A stretch of 64,000 bases of DNA from Hofstenia miamia (lineage: Eukaryota; Xenacoelomorpha; Acoela; Hofsteniidae), in NCBI GenBank assembly GCA_900660155.1, contig CABFPE010000126.1, positions 1,255,989-1,319,988 of the forward strand, read 5' to 3'. The translations under genes were made by a program, and so were the position numbers. Under the pieces are notes generated by a model. The model was not told where the DNA came from. It worked only from the letters and a program-made list of their open reading frames with translations, and searched no databases. Positions 33,003-44,865 of the stretch are shown here, piece after piece (position 1 is the first letter of the stretch; each line of letters opens with the position of its first letter).

Positions 33003-34000
33003 ATAATAATAATAATAATAATCAATGACTTTATTTAGCCGCTGAAGGCATACACAACAAGAAATAAAAACAAGTCAAGTTTTACGGCAGCAAGGACAGT
33101 CACAGGAGATGAAATAGGAGCAAATGGAAGAGTAGGAGAAGTTGGAGAAGGGCTCAGCAAAGAGGAAAGCCATCAAAGATTTCTTGAAGCTCGGCGGCGG
33201 AGAAAAGAAATCAATCGCTGTTGGAGGGTTGCGGGTCAAGATGTAATTAGCAGCAGTACAAGCACGATTGAAAAACGAGTGAAGGGTGCGATGTTTCTTT
33301 GTACGGCGAATGGAGAAGGTGACAACATCATCAGAGCGAGTGCAGCAGGAATTAGAGAACTGAATGAAATCAAAAGGATCAAGATCCAATTTGCGAGTCA
33401 GTAGTCGATTGAACAGAAGGAGATCACAGGCATGGAAGTAGAGTGACAGCGGGAGAGTGGAGAATTTCAGCAGAGCGTCTTTATAGTCCAAAGAGGAAAT
33501 CCATTTGAAAGCGCGTTTCTGGAAACGTTTNNNNNNNNNNNNNNNNNNNNGAGTGGAGAATTTCAGCAGAGCGTCGTTATAGTCCAAAGTTAAAGTCCAT
33601 TTGAAAGCGCGTTTCTGGAAACGTTCCATGGAGTGGAACAAAGCACGAGAAGGCCACCAACAAGGAGACGCGTAGAGAAGAATGGCGCGAGGAATGGACT
33701 TGAACAAAGAGAGTTTCACAGCGGACGAGGTATTAAAAGGAACATTACGGAAAAGGGCAAATAGCGAGGAATTAGCTTTGCGGAGACGCAAAGACACATG
33801 TCCAGTCCAATTTAAGTTTGCAGCAAGTTGAACCCCAAGATGTGTGTGGTGAGGAGCAAAGTTCACAGGTAGAGGCAAATCAGAATTGGGAGCCACAGAA
33901 AAGGCAATACCACATGTCTTGCTAGCGCTAAAATGAAGATGGTTGACACTTAATCTGTTTACAGCAGCGCAATTAGTCATAATTGTTTGTAAAAACAAAT
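33003..34000 (-). mobile_element. LINE (Jockey/CR1-type), 5'-truncated minus-strand copy
   Basis: On the minus strand this is the 3' third of the ORF2 protein. It contains HLHFSASKTCGIAF, LGVQLAANLNWTGHVSLRL, CWWPSRALFHSMERF, RTKKHRTLHSFFNRA and the C-terminal SYFISCDCPCCRKT stop. An (AAT)n tail lies at 33003-33022, the 3' end of the element. It starts (5' side) near 34000, just after the RT catalytic region would have ended. The frame is open except where an artefactual gap interrupts it. Protein identity to the plus-strand copy at 34100 is high, so they belong to one family, and this copy has fewer changes and is younger. Confidence 0.85.
33531..33550. other. 20-N gap with duplicated flanks
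   Basis: Bases 33452-33530 and 33551-33625 are near-copies (both contain GAGTGGAGAATTTCAGCAGA and GCGCGTTTCTGGAAACGTT). The same protein segment (KRFQKRAFKW) is thus present twice in the LINE. It is most likely an assembly join error, for example two haplotypes placed end to end. Confidence 0.8.
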
Positions 34001-34099
34001 ATTAACTATATTATATGTTATGAAGAAATTTTTTGAATACTCAGCCTATGTCGAACAAGATATTTTTAATGATATCATTACAAGCTTTGGGGTTTTGAG

Positions 34100-36660
34100 A
34101 TTGGACCTTTAAAAGGTGGATTACTATGCTGTTGTTCTCAGTGATCACATTGTTTCTCTTCTCTGTGTTTATAACCCTTCTTCCAGCAGTCCTTTTCGTA
34201 TTCCCCTTGCTGATTTTTCAACAATGCTTGAGTACTTTCATGATCAGTATATCACTCTCTCTTGTCAACTTGGATTTCCCACTCCTCCTCATCACCACAT
34301 CTGTGGTGACTTCACTCTTCCCAATGTTTTTTGGAATGCACTTGACTCTAATGACGCCTATGAATCTTCTGTTCTGGATCTGTTTGATTCTTACTATCTT
34401 GAACAACTGGTATTTTCTCCTACTTCCCGCTCCTCCCTCCTTGACTTGGTTTTGTGCTCTCACCCTGATCGTATTTTTGACACCTCTGTTGTCCCTATTC
34501 CAGTGAAACTGTCTGATCACTCATTTGTTTGCTTCAGCCTGTCTGTCAATTCTATTACCCCCTCTGTTTGTCTGTCACTCCTCAATATGCTGGATCGAAC
34601 AGTGACTTTGTATCTCTAAATGCTGCTCACTTTTCTTCATTCCCCATTTTTAATGACTCTTTCTCTGCTGATGACTGGTACACCTTTCTTCACCAAGTTA
34701 TTTCGACCTTTGTTCCTCGTCGTCAGAAAAAGCGTATTTCTCTCCCTTTCTATTTCTCATTCCTTACTGTACACTCCTTGAATAAACTCGAATCTTTCAA
34801 ACGCCGTTTAAGTCCTTCCGATTCATCGAAACTCTCTTCTCTTACAAAAGACGTCATTAACTTCATGGAACTCGACAAAATCTCTGTTGTCCAGCTTCTC
34901 ATCTGACTCTCTTCAAGACTCTTATGCCTTCTTGCGTTCCCTGCATTCCAAACCTGACATCTCCAGCTTGAGTTGGAACCATCTTTCTGCTCACTCGGAT
35001 CTGGAGAAAGTTGACCTCTTTAATGCCTATTTCTCCTCGAATTTTTCTGATCCTATCTCGCTCTGTCCTGGTCCTCCTGCTACCTCCCCACTGATTCGCC
35101 TATGTAACATCGTCTTCAACGCCTATGATATTTCCCTCATGCATAAGTCCTGCAAGTTGTCAGGTCATTGCTATCCTGATGGCGTCGCATCCTTTGTAAT
35201 CTACGAAACTTCCACAACTCTTTCCATCCATTTAAAGCATCTCTTCTCCTACAATTGCTCCTCTAAGCGTTTTCCACCTTGCTGGAAATCATCTCGGATG
35301 TCTCCACTGTTAAAATCCAATCACTTTCCCTCCCCTCAAGTCACTTCTTATCGTCCAATAGCTATTCTTTCTCGGCTGTATTACATCTTTGAGCGCCTTG
35401 TCTTTCGTTATGTGTTCCCTAAAATTCGTCCCCTCATCTCCCCTGCTCAGCATGGTAACCTTCCGGGTCGTTCTACCATCACTAACTTGCTCACTTTGAT
35501 TGAAAACTGCTATTTTCACTCTGATCATAATGAATCCTGGTTGCATTATCTTTCTTGACATTTCTAAAGCATTTGATCGGCTGCCTCATTCTATCCGTCT
35601 TGACAAATTAAGTTTATTTGGCTTTGATGTGATTTCATCGAACTCTTTCAGTCTTACCTGTCCAATCGTCGTCAGTGTGTCAAAATTAACTCGTCTATTT
35701 CTTCCCCTGCTCTAGTGGTGCTCCTCAAGGTCCCGTGTTTGCTGTTCTCTTTTTCCTTGTTGCTATCAACGACCTCCCTCAATCTGTCCTCAACTCATCC
35801 TGTCTACTGTACGTTGATGACACTGCGATTTACAAATTTGGTTGTTCTTTTGCTTCCAATATTACCTCTGATCTTGAGCTTTTGTCGACTTGGTCTTCTG
35901 TTAACCATCTTGATTTTAGCACAACCAAGACATGTGGTATTTCCATTTCTGTATCTCCTCCCGATCTTCCTCTTCCTGTGAATTTTCCCCTCATCATACT
36001 CATCTTGGATTTCACCTTGCTGATAACTTAAATTGTTCTGGTCACGTGTCCTTACGTCTCCGCAAAACTAATTCCTCACTCTTTGCCCTCGTCCGCAATG
36101 TTCCCTTTAATTCCACGGCTGCTGTGAAATTGTCTTTGTTCAAGTCCATTCCTCATGCCATTCTTCTCTATTCTTCTCCATGTTGGTGGCCTTCCCGTTC
36201 CTTGTTCCACTCTATGGAACGTTTCCAGAAGCGTGTGTTCAAATGGATCTCTCCCTTGCAATACAAAGTCGCCCTTCTCAAATTGTGCACCTCCCGCTGC
36301 CACTCTACTTCCATCCCTGTGATCTCCTCCTGTTCAATCGACTACTCACTCCAAATTGGATCTTGATCCATTCGTCGTCCCAAGAAACATCGCACCCTTC
36401 ACTCATTTTTTAATCGTGCTTGTACTGCTGTTAATTACATCTTGACTCTCAACCCTCCAACAGCGATTGATTTATTTTTCCCGCCACCGAGCTTCAAGAA
36501 ATCTTTGATGTCTTTCCTCTTTGGTGAGCCCTTCTCCAACTTTGCCTACTCTTCCATTTGCTCCTATTTTATCTCCTGTGACTGTCCTCGCTGCCGTAAA
36601 ACTTGACTTGTTATTATTTTTTGTAGTGTATGCCTTCAGCATTATTATTATTATTAATTA
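34100..36660 (+). mobile_element. LINE (Jockey/CR1-type), plus-strand copy with endonuclease and RT
   Basis: Domain order on the plus strand: APE endonuclease (34116-34560) with ICGDFTLPNVFW, SSLLDLVLCSHPDRI and LSDHSFVCF; then a linker; then reverse transcriptase (34887-36000) with SYRPIAILSRLYYIFERLV, AQHGNLPGRSTITNLL, IFLDISKAFDRLPHS, SGAPQGPV (in a shifted frame) and LLYVDDTAIYKFG, the YVDD active site. The C-terminal part follows (ILLYSSPCWWPSR) and ends SYFISCDCPRCRKT with a stop at about 36605. A short (ATT)n tail follows near 36640. The N-terminal part of the endonuclease is missing, so it is 5'-truncated. Several single-base frameshifts and stops split the ORF, so it is inactive. The fragment nature does not allow a finer clade call. 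Confidence 0.9.
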
Positions 36661-37829
36661 TTAAATATTACAACAGACATTAGAAGACAAACAACTACTA
36701 CATTTCAACTTTCAGTGGTAAGTTGTGGAACCTCTAACTAATAAATATTAAGTTTGTGGAGGAGCCAATTAACATGCAAGTTTTTAGAATAAAAATATTT
36801 ATTTAATAAAAATATAATAAGATAACACGTCGCAATTAATATACCCTGGACATCTCAATCGTAGTAGAATGAAACTTCAGTATGCTTAACAAAAAAGCTA
36901 GAAACGTATTGAATAAAAACATCCACAGTTACGTGTTAAAGAACTACAATATTTGTTTTGAAAAATTTTTAGCTTTGTTTTGTTATTCTCTTAAACTGCA
37001 TTTGTACACCTCTTATATTATATTTCGTAATATAACAGTAATACCACGTTTTAAGTGCAATGTTATTGCAATTTATTATTGCAACTTTCCCAAATGAGTA
37101 TTATATATAATACCCGCCATTTTTAGTTCTATTTTGAAAGAAAACCCATCATAACTGCATTTACAATCCAATGTTTTAAAGTACCTAAACAATGCGATTC
37201 TAAGCAAAGGACATGAAAGCTTTAGCTGAATTAAAAATATTTCAACTGTTTTCTAAAAACGTTTACACCATTTTCGGGTTTGGCAATAAACGCTAATGAT
37301 TCATTCCATTTAAATAATTTAATGGCTGACTCCATGTCCATGTGCTTTTGTATTTTTATTCATTATTATATTAACATGCCGGCATCATTGAAATTTTTTG
37401 ATACAGAATCATTATTTCAACATTGCTACAACAGCGGTTGTCGGTGATATTAATTGACGATTACCATGTGAAAAATAAATTTAATAATACGATGTTAAAC
37501 GCATTAAAGTTTATTGTTAGAAGTTTGAAATATTGCCGAAATTTGTATTTTAGAGCATACATTCGAGAATTACAGCATGGAGTTATGAATAAGGCGTTGT
37601 AAATATACACAATCATTTCAATAACACAGGTTATTGTCACTTTCTGAAAAATTCACAAAATCAGAAAAACTATTTTTCTTACATGCCTACATATTTAATA
37701 GACCCTGTAATAATCGCGTATGCTAAATGTAGTGGCGGCAAACTTTGTCACATCGTAGAGTTATTGTAAATGTATATGTGATGTAACTAACTAACTCTTT
37801 GTGACGTTATTCTCTATGCTTTCCTCTAT
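36661..37829. other. AT-rich, nothing recognised
   Basis: No gene or element could be supported between the LINE tail and the next LINE fragment. Confidence 0.4.
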
Positions 37830-38175
37830 TAATAGCTTTCTCGTGTTTTGTTTCGTTCTATAAAACGATTCCAGAAGCGTGCTTTCAAATGCATTTTTCT
37901 CTTACCATACTTACATGAATGCGATCTCTTCCAGTTCAATTGCAATCTGGAATTCGATCAATTTGATTTTATAACGCTCTGACTGTCGTATTCTCTGTTC
38001 ATCACTTACTTCAAAAATATCTGATGCCTTTCCACTTTACTGATGCCTTCTCTCAGTTCACTTTTTCATCAATCAGCTCCTACTTGATCTCCTGTGATTG
38101 CCCTCGTTGCCGAAAAACTTGATTTAATGTTTATTGTAATATGTTGCCTTCAATGGCATAATATAACCCATTTTA
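37830..38175 (+). mobile_element. LINE 3' fragment, older copy of the same family
   Basis: The sequence aligns with the 3' end of the LINE at 34100-36660 with many changes: first the CGATTCCAGAAGCGTGCTTT segment, then SSYLISCDCPRCRKT and the stop near 38125. There is an internal deletion of roughly 150 bases. The trailing GTTGCCTTCAATGGCATAA corresponds to TATGCCTTCAGCATTATTA in the younger copy. It has no intact frame. Confidence 0.75.
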
Positions 38176-39123
38176 AAATTATGAGTTTCGTTTACATTAG
38201 CTAATTAACTTCTAAATTCGTACAAAGGCGGTTCTTCTGAACAGCAATAAATCAGTTAAATTAATTTAAAATTTAACAAACTTAAATAATGATGCAGCAG
38301 TATAAAAGAAACGTTTCTGCTTTTTTATTTGGAGATTTAAATTTAATACCATGTGAAAAACTTTTCACCTGCAAAATCAATAAAATAAAAAATAATACAA
38401 AAAATCCCAAAAAATATCAACTTCAAGTTCCACTAACTACTCGTAACACTCCTTTCTAACAAGATTACATTTTGGAGTATAATTGCAATATTAAGCGAAT
38501 GGCTTTGTATTTGAATCCATTACACTAGATGTCATGAATCAATCGGTGTTATAAGTTGCGTTAGCGCGGATCCAGAGAGAGAGATTGTCCCCCCCCCCTA
38601 AAACCGACTGCTTGCATGTTTTAACGCTTCATCAACAACTTTTCAATATTTTTTATGCTGCAAGAATTTTAGATTATTTATAACTATTAGCTAATATTTT
38701 AAATAATCTAAACACATATATAGCCCACGTGCTACAAATTTTGTTAATCATGCTATATCGAATATTTTAAAACTTTTTATGCATTTCATTGCATTTCCTA
38801 TCGTTTTTACCCCTAGTAGTGTTAATTTTTTACACGCACTCCGCGTGTTTCTATTCTGCATCTTCTTCAATTTTTGCTACTGCTTGAAATTTAAGTACAC
38901 TATAATATTGAGTTGAATATTAATTTTTGCTATAAAATAATCTAGGGAAGATATGTAATTGGTAGATTAAGTTTCATTTGCGTTATATTCATACTCAATT
39001 ATGAATAGTAAATTTATTGATTAGAGATCCAACTCCAGACTGAAATTAAAAATTAACGTAAATAATCCCATCGGATGAAGCTTCACCCACGAGTAAAACA
39101 TTAGTTTATCAAGCAGATATTAG
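38176..39123. other. AT-rich, nothing recognised
   Basis: Includes a run of ten C at 38590-38599 next to a GA-rich word. Otherwise no structure was noted. Confidence 0.4.
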
Positions 39124-39831
39124 CAAGGGTGGACGTGAGTTGGGTGTGTCCATGTGCGATATACTCCCATCTGTCCGGCTATTCGTTGGGTTACTAATTT
39201 CATAAATGCGTGTATGATTTTACAATTTATTCGTAGGCTGTCATCATTACATTAATGAGGCAGCGTCGAGAGATAGACATGGCCCAAAAGCGGGCCGGTC
39301 GAATTAAATGAATGCCCATTCGGCCCGTTTTATGATTATTGCCAAAAAAATTTCGTTTTCTAAACGTAAGCTAGGTATGTTAGAAACTTATAATAATAAT
39401 TTATAATAATTTTAATTTAAACATAGTACTTATATATTTTATGGCATTCACTACATTTAGGGTTATTTTTGTCCACCTCTAGAAGTGCAAATTCAATTAA
39501 TTGCATAATAAAAAATTTGAGAAGGATTTAGTAGAGAAACAGCATGGACGAAAATGGTTTGCTCAGTTACATATACTTCAGATGTGAAAACCTAAGTGAC
39601 TTAGGATTCACAAAACTTATTGATATATATATATATATATATAATTTTCATATGTCCACATGGATTTGAAAAAAAAATTGACCATGCCTGATATTTTTTT
39701 AGAGTAGTCAATGGCCTTTAAAATCTATTTTACNTATATATATATATATATAGTGTTGCTGGAGGTGTGGTCGAGTACTGATTTATGTGAGTTGAGTTGG
39801 GTACTAAAATCAGCACCCACGTCCACCTTTG
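39124..39831. mobile_element. hAT-like inverted-repeat element, 708 bp
   Basis: Left end CAAGGGTGGACGTGAGTTGG and right end (inverted) CAAAGGTGGACGTGGGTGC match over about 12 of 14 outer bases. The right arm also contains ACTCAACTCACATAAATCAG, which echoes the left GAGTTGGGT. Flanks GATATTAG and GATACAAC share 5 of 8 positions, a weak hAT-type duplication. The interior contains a TA microsatellite pair and a GC-rich GGCCCAAAAGCGGGCCGGTC palindrome-like word near 39280. No transposase. Confidence 0.5.
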
Positions 39832-41905
39832 GATACAACCATATAATACAAAAACAGTTTTTTTAATTGTGATGACGTGAATAAATCTTTTCAACATACA
39901 AAAATTTACAAAAACATGTTTTTGTAGACGATATTCACGTGCAAAAAACACATTTTGTTAAGCTGATGTAATAACGGCTCACGTTTTGATTGTCTGAAAA
40001 TTTAATGATTCCTTTCTTTTGTTGCAAAATGATTGTATTGGGTATGATTTTAAGTGTTGGTCAGGAACATATTCCAGTGATAATTTGGATTTATTTGGAT
40101 TTTACGTATATTATCATAACATATTTAGAATGATACTGTAAGAATGTACAGCAGAAACAAACCTCAAAATAAAGACAAAGACTTATAGAATTGCGTTATC
40201 AGTATTTGGTGTCAGTTGGGCGCAAAATAATTAGATATGCTAGATATAATAATCTTGAAATCGATAACAGTGCTAAATAATGCACTAAATATAATGCCTA
40301 TGTACATGATGTGCGTTTTGTAAGAATTATTCATAAAACCTAATGGCAAAGAAAATGCTAAACTTTGATGATGCCCATGTTCAAACACGGAGTATATAAT
40401 TAGTTTTAAGATCAACATTTGATAAATTGCCATAATAAACAAAACCTGAGTTAAAGCATTTGCCAGGCAATAAATAAATCAGCCTAATTGAAAAATAAAA
40501 TTCGTCATAATAAACTTTTTTAGAAAAATGCGATAGGTTATTATTTCGAATAAATATTTCCAACCCAGTCACTTAGAATAGCTGATGCAGTCACATTCAC
40601 ATATGTATGAAACTAACAGTGACATATACATGTCAAGAGAATCCAAAGAATGAAAATATTTAGACAAGACAATAAATTGGATGCAATAAAATATAAAATT
40701 TCCAGGCACTAGAGGCAAGTCAAGGCAATAACTTAAAATTTCCAGGCAGCGCGGACATCCTGGAATTTACGAAGTCATTTGTCATTATAATATTTACTTA
40801 AACAACTCTTCAAAACTTCATTTTATAAAATTTAACGTAAAAAATATTTCTTGACATTTTTGGAATGAGTATGAAGCTGACCAATTCGGGCAAACACATT
40901 CATGCCAAACAGTACTTTCTTTTAGGTGTATATATTTTTTGTCTCAAAATAGTAGTAATAGTGAATTAACTCGTGATTGAAATTCTTCGTACAAAGTAAA
41001 TCATAAATGTGTGATAGTTCAGACTCTTAATTTTAATTGTGTCCGCAGTTTTCTCTAGATTAACTTGCTATTTCAAGTTCTGCCAGATGATTCTTGTTTG
41101 CAGTATAAATTTCAAATATGCATTCCTAGTTTATATTTTTAAGGAACCTTCTTTTGGTTCTTCATTGATGTATGCTTTGGTTTAAATACATAACATTGAA
41201 AGGTAAGCTTTTTTGCATTTTATTGATTATCCAGTATTAACAAATGTAATTAGCATACATGAAATCAAGCTCAAAGGATTTGATTTTCCATTTAATTAAA
41301 ATCTTCAGTACTGGAATTGATATGCAAATTTACTGTATAAAAGTATAATTCTAAATATAAAGCAATATAAATTATTGCTAATTTGATTCAGTGGGATTTG
41401 AACACACAATATTCTGTACATGAGTGCAGATGTGTTTATTTTACACAACAAATCAAAATATAGATCTTATACACCACCCAGAAAGTTTCCACAAGGGCAA
41501 TGTTATTCATTACAATGTGAGTTCTTATTGTATAGATTTATTGATTTAAAAATAAACTGCATTAAATCCATTCCATGATTAGGTACCTGTTCATCACAGA
41601 TTTTTAAAAAACAAGAACATACTATTTTGTCATTATCAGCCATTATTACTATTTTGCATTGCTATTTGAAATTGTAGAAAAAACTAATTTTGATTGTATT
41701 TGCATATTGAACTGATATTAAATAACAGTAAAGCTAGAGTGACTAAATATATATATTTTATATCAAGTGATAATTCAAACAAATATTTTGGGACAAACTT
41801 TTGCGACTAAAACTCTATAAAACTTCTTAGACAAATTATTTTTAATTTGAGACAAAATTACGTAGATGGGACACTATTTTAAGACAAAATAGTAATACTT
41901 TGAGA
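39832..41905. other. intergenic, nothing recognised
   Basis: AT-rich sequence. A phrase AAAATTTCCAGGCA occurs twice (about 40696 and 40735). No supported gene. Confidence 0.4.
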
Positions 41906-41976
41906 GATGTACAGAGCTTACATCAACCAGAATTTACATCGACTAAGGAATTTACATCAACCAGAGTTTCAAATAA

Positions 41977-43104
41977 ATGGGACACTTTGAAATCATTAAC
42001 ATGGAGAATGTTTTGATTGAAACCATGAACCAAGGAAATCCTCTTTTAGTCATTCAAGGATTTCAATTTGCTCTAAATTGTACTAAATCAAATAGAAAAT
42101 ATTGGAAATGTGTTAAGTGCAAAGTTAAGGCAATTTCTGATTTAAATAATAACCTCATTACTTTGCCAGATGTAGAGGATCACTCACATTCTTCAACTAT
42201 AGAGGATGTGAGTAATGCAAAAAAATGCACGCAGAGTACTGAAAATCCTTTACAAAGAGCCTCAACTGTTTATGCTAATGTTATGGGAACGGTAATTATA
42301 ATAATATTTATGCTTATTTTTCATTCACTCACAAAGCTATGAATGCCATTCCTGCAAACAATTTCTCTTCTGCCAATTTCCATCTTGTAAATTGTTTTTT
42401 AACCATTCATAGTGCTTTCTATAGTTACTTTATACTAATTGTACATACCTTTATAATTTTTGTATAGTCTTTTAGTAGTAGCAATAGGCATTTTATTAAC
42501 CTTTAATTAATAAACTGTGTGGGTAGTAGTAGTAATGCTTTCAATATTTAAAAAAATGATGTTTATCTTACACCCCAGGAAGTGGTTCATGTAAAATCAA
42601 AGGAATCAGTAACTCACTCCTTAAATATTATGAAGTCTAAAACTCTTCCTCCTTTACCTGAATTTGCAGAAGATTTAGCAATCCCTGAGCTCTTCAAAAG
42701 GATAGTTTTGGTGGTGATTTTGTGCAGTATGATATGATCCATGAAAGTAAGCAATTGCTGATATTCTCATCTGTGTGTTTATGATGAAACTATTGGTTAC
42801 TGCTGATGTTTTGCTTGCAGATGGTACATTTGACGTTGTGCCTCAGTTTTTCTTGCAATTGTACTCACTCTGCTATTTCTATCATGGAAAACTTTTTGTC
42901 TGTGCTTATGCTTTGACCTGGCAAAGGATGAGTGAAGTATGCAACATTAAATATATTTTAAATTTAATCTTTTTGTTTCAGGTGTACTGTGCAATTCTCC
43001 AATTTTTGAAACAGTTTTCTCAAGAAATACATGTGATGTTTCAACCTCAAGTGGTTATGATTAATTTTGAGCCAGCAATGATCACTGCAATTAAGACAAG
43101 TATG

Positions 43105-43154
<50 letters not shown>

Positions 43155-43872
43155 TATATATATATTATGATTCTCTTTTTAGTCTTGCCATTAATATGAA
43201 TTTGAGGATGCTATTTTCATTTTACTCAGTGTAGCATACAAGCACTAGGAAGGATGGGCTTGATGAGGGGATATTGTAGGACGCCTCTTGTTAGATTGGT
43301 AATATGAAGTGTTGTGGCAATAGCATTTCTACTGTTGTTTAAAATTGGACCAACTTTTAAAGCATTTGAAGGAATAATTCAGACTGATTGATGTTTCAAC
43401 TTTCCTTTGCCTTATTTTCAGTATTTTTGGTAATAATTAATTTTAATATTTAGTCCCTTAATAATTGCTTAGAAATACTTGGCTTCAGAGATTCAAACCA
43501 GAAATGTGGTGCATCTCAAATGAGGCCTTTCAGACTACTAATGATGTAGAGGGTTGGCATTTTGGTGTATCAAGAGTGTTACCTTCAAATTCTAATATTT
43601 GGACTTTTATTGAATTTCTCAGAAATCAGGACTTATCTTCTCAACAACTGCTAGCAAAATTGGAAGCCAGATCCACAGTAAAGAGATTAAATAAACTGTA
43701 CTCTGCTCTTAACAATCTTGTTACTGCACTGCAAACTAAGCACAACAAAGGTGAATACCCAAGAATTTCTTTTTTGAGAGGCATTGCATATAATTTTATG
43801 GGATTGCCTAATTTGCCTGAAACTGATGTCAATTTTGTTCATGACATGGCTGCTGGGGAACTGGTAAATTGA
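41977..43872 (+). pseudogene. FLYWCH-type MULE transposase gene, frameshifted
   Basis: Exon 1 (41977-42291) starts at ATG and contains a FLYWCH-like zinc finger (NPLLVIQGFQFALNCT, YWKCVKCK, then DHSH). A 287-nt intron leads to exon 2 (42579 on, SLNIMKSKTLPPLPEFAEDL). The MULE core follows: LLADGTFDVVPQFFLQLYSL (first Asp), a 45-nt intron (42937-42981), then QVVMINFEPAMITAIK, where the second Asp of the usual DFE is Asn. GCYFHFTQ and EAFQTTNDVEGWHFGVS with a helical C-terminus end at 43870-43872. Frame changes near 42710-42780 and stops near 43190 and 43310 make it inactive. The transposase would bind the end repeats and cut and paste the element. Confidence 0.8.
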
Positions 43873-44654
43873 GCTTTGATTGGGCACAAATTGATTTTAT
43901 AGAAGATCTCAATGCTCCACATGCAAACATTGAAACCCAAATTTCATCAGCAATTTGAGTTGTTTGCAATGTAAATTTCATTGGGGATGAATGTTGGGCA
44001 TTTGTACTTTGTGGTCACACAGATTTTTGCACTGATTGCAAGAATACACTTTTTGAATATGGTGAGTTTTATGTAGATAACTGCCCAATTTGACACACTA
44101 CTTACAGCAGTGTTTTAAGACTGTTTTGAATTTTATATTTTCTAATTTGTTTCAATTTTGTCTTGTCATTTTGAATTTAGCTTTCAACATTTATGCTTAT
44201 TACATTATTTTGTTCTTTCCACATTATACCTGCTTTCAAAGTATATAAATTATACTGTATTAACTTTCAACACATTCATTGGAATAATTTAGAGATTCAT
44301 GGTGTAAGTAACACAACTGTATATTAATGTACAGAAGATTGTAGGAAAAAACCTACTGAATCTATATAACATTAGGTTAACTATAACTGAGAATGAATAT
44401 TATAATACATCACCATTAAAAAATATATTTCAGAATGTGAAATTCATCATTGTATCATGCAATAGTACTAGCAGAATATTAATCTACTTGAAGCTATTGT
44501 ATCATACATTATAACATTTCCACCTATAATACATTCAATACTTTTTCACATGTTTACAAGGAATATAGGTCATTAATGGCTTTAATATGGCATATGTAGT
44601 GAAACAATCTCATTTTAAGCATTTCACCAGTTGTGACATCATTCATGTACCTAA

Positions 44655-44860
44655 GTTTCATTTATGGTAAATTCCGGGCTATGTAAATTCTTTGGAAAAT
44701 GTAAATTCCAGTCTATTGAAATTCTTTGGGCAATGTAAATTCTGGTCAGTGTAAATTCCAGTTGTTGTAAATTCTCTAGTTGATGTAAATTCTGGTCTAT
44801 GTAAATTCTGGTCAATGTAAATTCTCTAGTCAATGTAAATTCTGGTCAATGTAAACTCTG
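44655..44860. repeat. tandem repeat (about 17-18 bp) forming the MULE right end
   Basis: About eleven degenerate copies of a GTCAATGTAAATTCTGG-type unit, alternating with versions ending TTCTCTA or TTCTTTG. The left end of the element has only about three copies in the opposite orientation (41912-41965), so the array has grown at one end only. Confidence 0.85.
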
Positions 44861-44865
44861 TAGAC

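Larger units (their letters stand above)
41906..44865 (+). mobile_element. MULE (Mutator-like) transposon with tandem-repeat ends
   Basis: A nearly complete element of about 2.96 kb. The left end (TACAGAGCTTACATCAACC, then AGAATTTACATCGACTAAGG) is the inverse of the right end (CTAGTCAATGTAAATTCTGG, then TCAATGTAAACTCTGTA). Flanks ACTTTGAGA (41897-41905) and CCTTTGAGG (44866-44874) agree at 7 of 9 positions, which fits the 9-bp duplication of Mutator elements. The interior carries a FLYWCH and MULE-domain transposase gene starting right inside the left end. Confidence 0.75.

Noticed and set aside
44655-44860. CRISPR-like array
   Set aside because: Units are directly adjacent without unique spacers, the genome is eukaryotic, and the array is the end of a MULE.
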